From NCBI RefSeq assembly GCF_022370755.2, contig NZ_CP092364.2, positions 3,100,001-3,164,000 of the forward strand: a DNA stretch of 64,000 nt, written 5' to 3'. Source of the stretch: Mycolicibacterium goodii (GTDB lineage: Bacteria > Actinomycetota > Actinomycetes > Mycobacteriales > Mycobacteriaceae). The translations under genes and the position numbers were made by a program. Below the pieces are notes generated by a model. The model worked only from the letters and a program-made list of their open reading frames with translations. It was not told the origin of the DNA and ran no database searches. Shown piece after piece: positions 61,369 through 64,000 of this stretch (positions are counted from its first letter, which is position 1; each line of letters opens with the position of its first letter).

Positions 61369-62274
61369 ATGGCGGTAACCGCTTCGGCAGGTGTGCGCCC
61401 CACCGGGGCCCAGGGGTCACCCCCACCCTCGTCCCCATCGTCTGGACCGGCACCCCGACGCCGAACCCTCGCCCTCTTCGGAACCAACTCCCTGCAGCGC
61501 ACCGCATCGGCGCTGTGGCGCCCGTTGGCGCTCGTCGCGGTGCTGCTCGCCGCGTGGTGGGCGGTCACCGAGGCCGAGCTCGTGGCGCCCTACATCCTGC
61601 CCTCCCCCGCCGACACCTGGCTTGCCGCACACGACAACGCCGCCTACCTCGCCGAGAACACCTGGGTGACCGCGTGGGAGACCGTGATCGGCTTCGTGAT
61701 CGCCGCCATCGTCGGTGAACTCGTCGCCGTGGTGATGATCTACTCGGCGGGCGTCGAGAAGACCGTCTATCCGCTCATCCTGTTCGCTCAGGTGGTGCCC
61801 AAGATCGCGATCGCGCCGCTGTTCATCGTGTGGCTGGGCTTCGGCCCGTCGCCGAAGATCCTGGTGGCAGTGCTGATGGCGTTCTTCCCCATCGTCATCT
61901 CGGGACTCGCAGGCCTGCGCTCGGTCGACCCCGAGATCCTCGAGCTCACTTCGACCATGGGCGCCAGCCGGTTCAAGACGTTCCTCAAGATCCGGTTCCC
62001 GGCTTCCCTGCCGCAGTTGATGTCGGGCCTCAAGGTGGCCGCGACACTCGCGGTGACCGGCGCCGTCGTCGGTGAATTCGTGGGCGCCAACGAAGGTTTG
62101 GGTTATGTGATCCTGCAGGCCAACGGCAATGTCGACACCGCGATGCTCTTCGCCGCGCTGATCATCATGTCGCTTCTCGGGATCGCGCTGTTCGCGGTCA
62201 TCGAACTCGCCGAGAAGATGCTCATCCCGTGGCATTCGTCCCGCCGCACCACCCGTTCCGCAACGTCCGCCTGA
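61369..62274 (+). CDS. ABC transporter permease (SsuC/TauC/ThiX type)
   Basis: 301 residues. A Pro/Ser/Arg-rich cytoplasmic N-terminus (about 1-45) is followed by about six membrane helices. The permease-ATPase coupling loop ELTSTMGASRFKTFLKIRFPASLPQL (EAA-type motif) is at about 185-210. ATG at 61369, with a leader of about 65 nt. First gene of the importer operon, in the family that moves sulfonates, nitrate, pyrimidine precursors and related small molecules. Confidence 0.92.
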   Translation: MAVTASAGVRPTGAQGSPPPSSPSSGPAPRRRTLALFGTNSLQRTASALWRPLALVAVLLAAWWAVTEAELVAPYILPSPADTWLAAHDNAAYLAENTWVTAWETVIGFVIAAIVGELVAVVMIYSAGVEKTVYPLILFAQVVPKIAIAPLFIVWLGFGPSPKILVAVLMAFFPIVISGLAGLRSVDPEILELTSTMGASRFKTFLKIRFPASLPQLMSGLKVAATLAVTGAVVGEFVGANEGLGYVILQANGNVDTAMLFAALIIMSLLGIALFAVIELAEKMLIPWHSSRRTTRSATSA

Positions 62275-62308
62275 CCGCCCATCACCAGCAGCCACGAGGA
62301 GTGAAACC

Positions 62309-63358
62309 ATGATCTCGACCCCACGCCGCGCGACCGTCGCGCTGGCCTCCGCCGCGATCCTCGCACTGTCCGGATGCGGCGGCAGCGGCACCGACAATGC
62401 CGAGAACAGTTCCGGCGAAGCCGGTTCGGCCGGTGAGGCAACCGCGGCCACGCTCATGCTGAACTGGTACCCGTACGGCGAACACGCCCCCTTCTACTAC
62501 GGCGTCCAGGAGGGCATCTTCGCCAAGCACGGCATCGACCTGACCATCGACGCCGGGCAGGGTTCCACCAAGACCGTGCAGGCCGTCGGGTCGAAGCAGG
62601 TCGACTTCGGATGGGCCGACACCCCCGCGGTGCTGACCAACATCGACAAAGGCGTGAAGGTCAAGAGCACCGGCGTGTTCCTCCAGACCACGCCGTCGGC
62701 AGTACAGGTGTTCGCCGATTCGGGGATCAACTCACCGCAGGACTTGGTGGGCCGTACCATCGCGGTGTCCGCGGGCGACGCCCCCACCACGACGTTCCCG
62801 ATCTACCTGGACAAGGTGGGGGTGCCCGAAGACCAGGTCACGCAGCAGAGCCTCGACGCCGCGGGCAAGATGTCGGCGATGATGTCCGGTCGGGTGGACG
62901 GCCTGATCGGTTTCGCCCACGACCAGGGACCGACCATCGCCAGCAAGAGCGGCCGCGAGGTGCGTTACCTCAAGTACTCAGACGCCGGGTTGAACTTCTA
63001 CAGCAACGGCCTGATCGCGAACACCGAAACGATCTCCGACAATCCCGAGCTGGTGCAGGCCATGGTCGATGCCACCAGCGAGGCGTTCGCCGCGGCCGCA
63101 GCCGATCCCGACGCAGCCGTACAGGCCATGGCGGGCAAGGATCCGCAGATGCCTCCGCAGGACGTGCTGCTGCATCAGTGGCAGCAGACCATCCCGTTGT
63201 TGAGCACGCCCACGACCACCAACCAGCCACCCGGCACCAACGCCGAGGCGGACTGGACCAACACGATCACCACGCTCACCGACGCCGGCCTACTGGAAAC
63301 CGCGAAACCGGCTGCGGAGTACTGGGATTCGTCGTTCACACCGAAACCGTCACAGTAG
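62309..63358 (+). CDS. ABC transporter substrate-binding lipoprotein (NMT1/THI5-like)
   Basis: 349 residues. The lipobox is LSGC with Cys23, followed by a Gly/Ser/Glu-rich linker. The NMT1/THI5-type binding domain starts LMLNWYPYGEHAPFYYGVQEGIF, then DLTIDAGQGSTKTVQAV, VDFGWADTPAVL and GRTIAVSAGDAPTTTFP. This fold binds pyrimidine precursors, riboflavin, aliphatic sulfonates and similar ligands, and rarely sugars. ATG at 62309 with GAGGAG upstream. The exact ligand is unknown. Confidence 0.92.
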   Translation: MISTPRRATVALASAAILALSGCGGSGTDNAENSSGEAGSAGEATAATLMLNWYPYGEHAPFYYGVQEGIFAKHGIDLTIDAGQGSTKTVQAVGSKQVDFGWADTPAVLTNIDKGVKVKSTGVFLQTTPSAVQVFADSGINSPQDLVGRTIAVSAGDAPTTTFPIYLDKVGVPEDQVTQQSLDAAGKMSAMMSGRVDGLIGFAHDQGPTIASKSGREVRYLKYSDAGLNFYSNGLIANTETISDNPELVQAMVDATSEAFAAAAADPDAAVQAMAGKDPQMPPQDVLLHQWQQTIPLLSTPTTTNQPPGTNAEADWTNTITTLTDAGLLETAKPAAEYWDSSFTPKPSQ

Positions 63359-63375
63359 CCGGGAGCCGACGCGAC

Positions 63376-64000
63376 ATGAACACCTCAACGATCAGCGCAC
63401 CGAAAACGTCCATGACACATGAAGCCGCCGAGGCGATCTCCGTCGAGGGCGTGACCGTAACGTTCACCTCGAAACGCGCCGCCACCACCGCGCTCGACGA
63501 CATCAACCTGCGCATCGCCGACGGCGAGTTCGTCTCGATCGCGGGACCGTCCGGATGCGGCAAGTCGACGCTGTTGAAGGTGATCGCCGGCCTGACCGAC
63601 GCCACCGCAGGGCAGGTGCGCCTGCGTGGCAACCGGGTGAAGGGTCCACAGCGCGAGATCGGCTACGTCTTCCAGCGCGCGGCGCTTCTGGAGTGGCGCT
63701 CGGTGCGCAAGAACATCCTGTTGCAGGCCGAGATGCGCGGAATGTCACGCCAGGCCGCGGCGCGACGCTGTGACCAACTCATCGAGATGACCGGGCTGGC
63801 AGGATTCGAGAACGCTCTGCCGCACGAGCTGTCCGGCGGTATGCAGCAACGCGTTTCGCTCTGCCGTGCGTTGTTGCACGAGCCGGATGTGCTGTTGATG
63901 GACGAACCGTTCGGCGCACTCGACGCCCTCACACGCGAGAAGATGAACATCGAGCTGCACCGGATCTGGCGCGAGACCGGCACCACGGTGGTGCTGGTGA
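63376..64000 (+). CDS. ABC transporter ATP-binding protein (3' partial)
   Basis: The window ends in this gene after about 208 codons. Walker A GPSGCGKST, Q-loop VFQRAALLEW, signature LSGGMQQRVSLCRALL, and Walker B VLLMDEPFGALD are all present. It powers the importer formed with the two preceding genes. ATG at 63376, 17 nt after the binding-protein stop; a second ATG at 63412 would lose only a polar N-terminal stretch. Confidence 0.95.
   Translation, partial: MNTSTISAPKTSMTHEAAEAISVEGVTVTFTSKRAATTALDDINLRIADGEFVSIAGPSGCGKSTLLKVIAGLTDATAGQVRLRGNRVKGPQREIGYVFQRAALLEWRSVRKNILLQAEMRGMSRQAAARRCDQLIEMTGLAGFENALPHELSGGMQQRVSLCRALLHEPDVLLMDEPFGALDALTREKMNIELHRIWRETGTTVVLV

Overview
The window is high-GC actinobacterial DNA from a rapidly growing mycobacterium (Mycolicibacterium type). 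The right-hand two thirds carries a mycobacterial core block (dfrA, thyA, dapB, aldR/ald, pepR, gpsI, lppU, rpsO, ribF, sirR, truB, pptT and its metallophosphoesterase partner) in essentially the order known from other mycobacteria. It also carries a BlaS-type class A beta-lactamase, an SOS-box-controlled 13E12/HNH protein and apparently leaderless starts. I recognise no rRNA, tRNA, IS element or CRISPR array.

1-29.4 kb is an accessory biosynthetic island next to dfrA. Two overlapping giant NRPS genes (1-10688, open at the window edge, and 10685-25882) encode at least seven modules. E domains sit in every other module, and the C-domain subtypes alternate to match. The predicted backbone is therefore D-L-D-L-D-L, followed by an N-methylated residue released by a terminal reductase. 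The two genes are split inside a module, between C and A, where a 26-nt excess creates a stop, a ribosome binding site and a GTG start. Several domain blocks are near-identical DNA copies, the largest 1.65 kb, with edges at the carrier-protein GGD|S codons. Two methyltransferases and a fatty-acyl-AMP ligase follow, pointing to a lipopeptide whose loading end lies upstream of the window.

29.5-34.7 kb: thyA-dfrA operon with a 32-bp triplicate repeat between the genes, a dienelactone hydrolase, a CitE-like lyase, small membrane and flavodoxin-like proteins, and dapB. 35.0-38.2 kb: HNH/DUF222 protein with a perfect mycobacterial SOS box directly before its ATG, a small secreted protein and a META-domain lipoprotein. 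38.2-40.8 kb: aldR-ald with a strong terminator, then blaS. 40.9-46.7 kb, minus strand: ribF, rpsO, lppU, gpsI, pepR. 46.8-48.8 kb: sirR and a luciferase-like monooxygenase. 48.8-51.3 kb, minus strand: metallophosphoesterase, pptT and truB with 4-nt overlaps. PptT is the enzyme class that would activate the NRPS carrier domains.

51.4-56.8 kb: DUF3558 protein behind a KstR-like palindrome, CocE/NonD hydrolase, DUF1802 and DUF2277 proteins, enoyl-CoA hydratase, a decayed gene and an EamA transporter. 56.8-64 kb: a catabolic module of unknown substrate (Gfo/Idh oxidoreductase, DUF993 aldolase-like protein, TIM-barrel isomerase), a divergent LacI regulator, and a permease/binding-protein/ATPase ABC importer. 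Identical 14-bp LacI-type operators at both promoters tie uptake and catabolism together.
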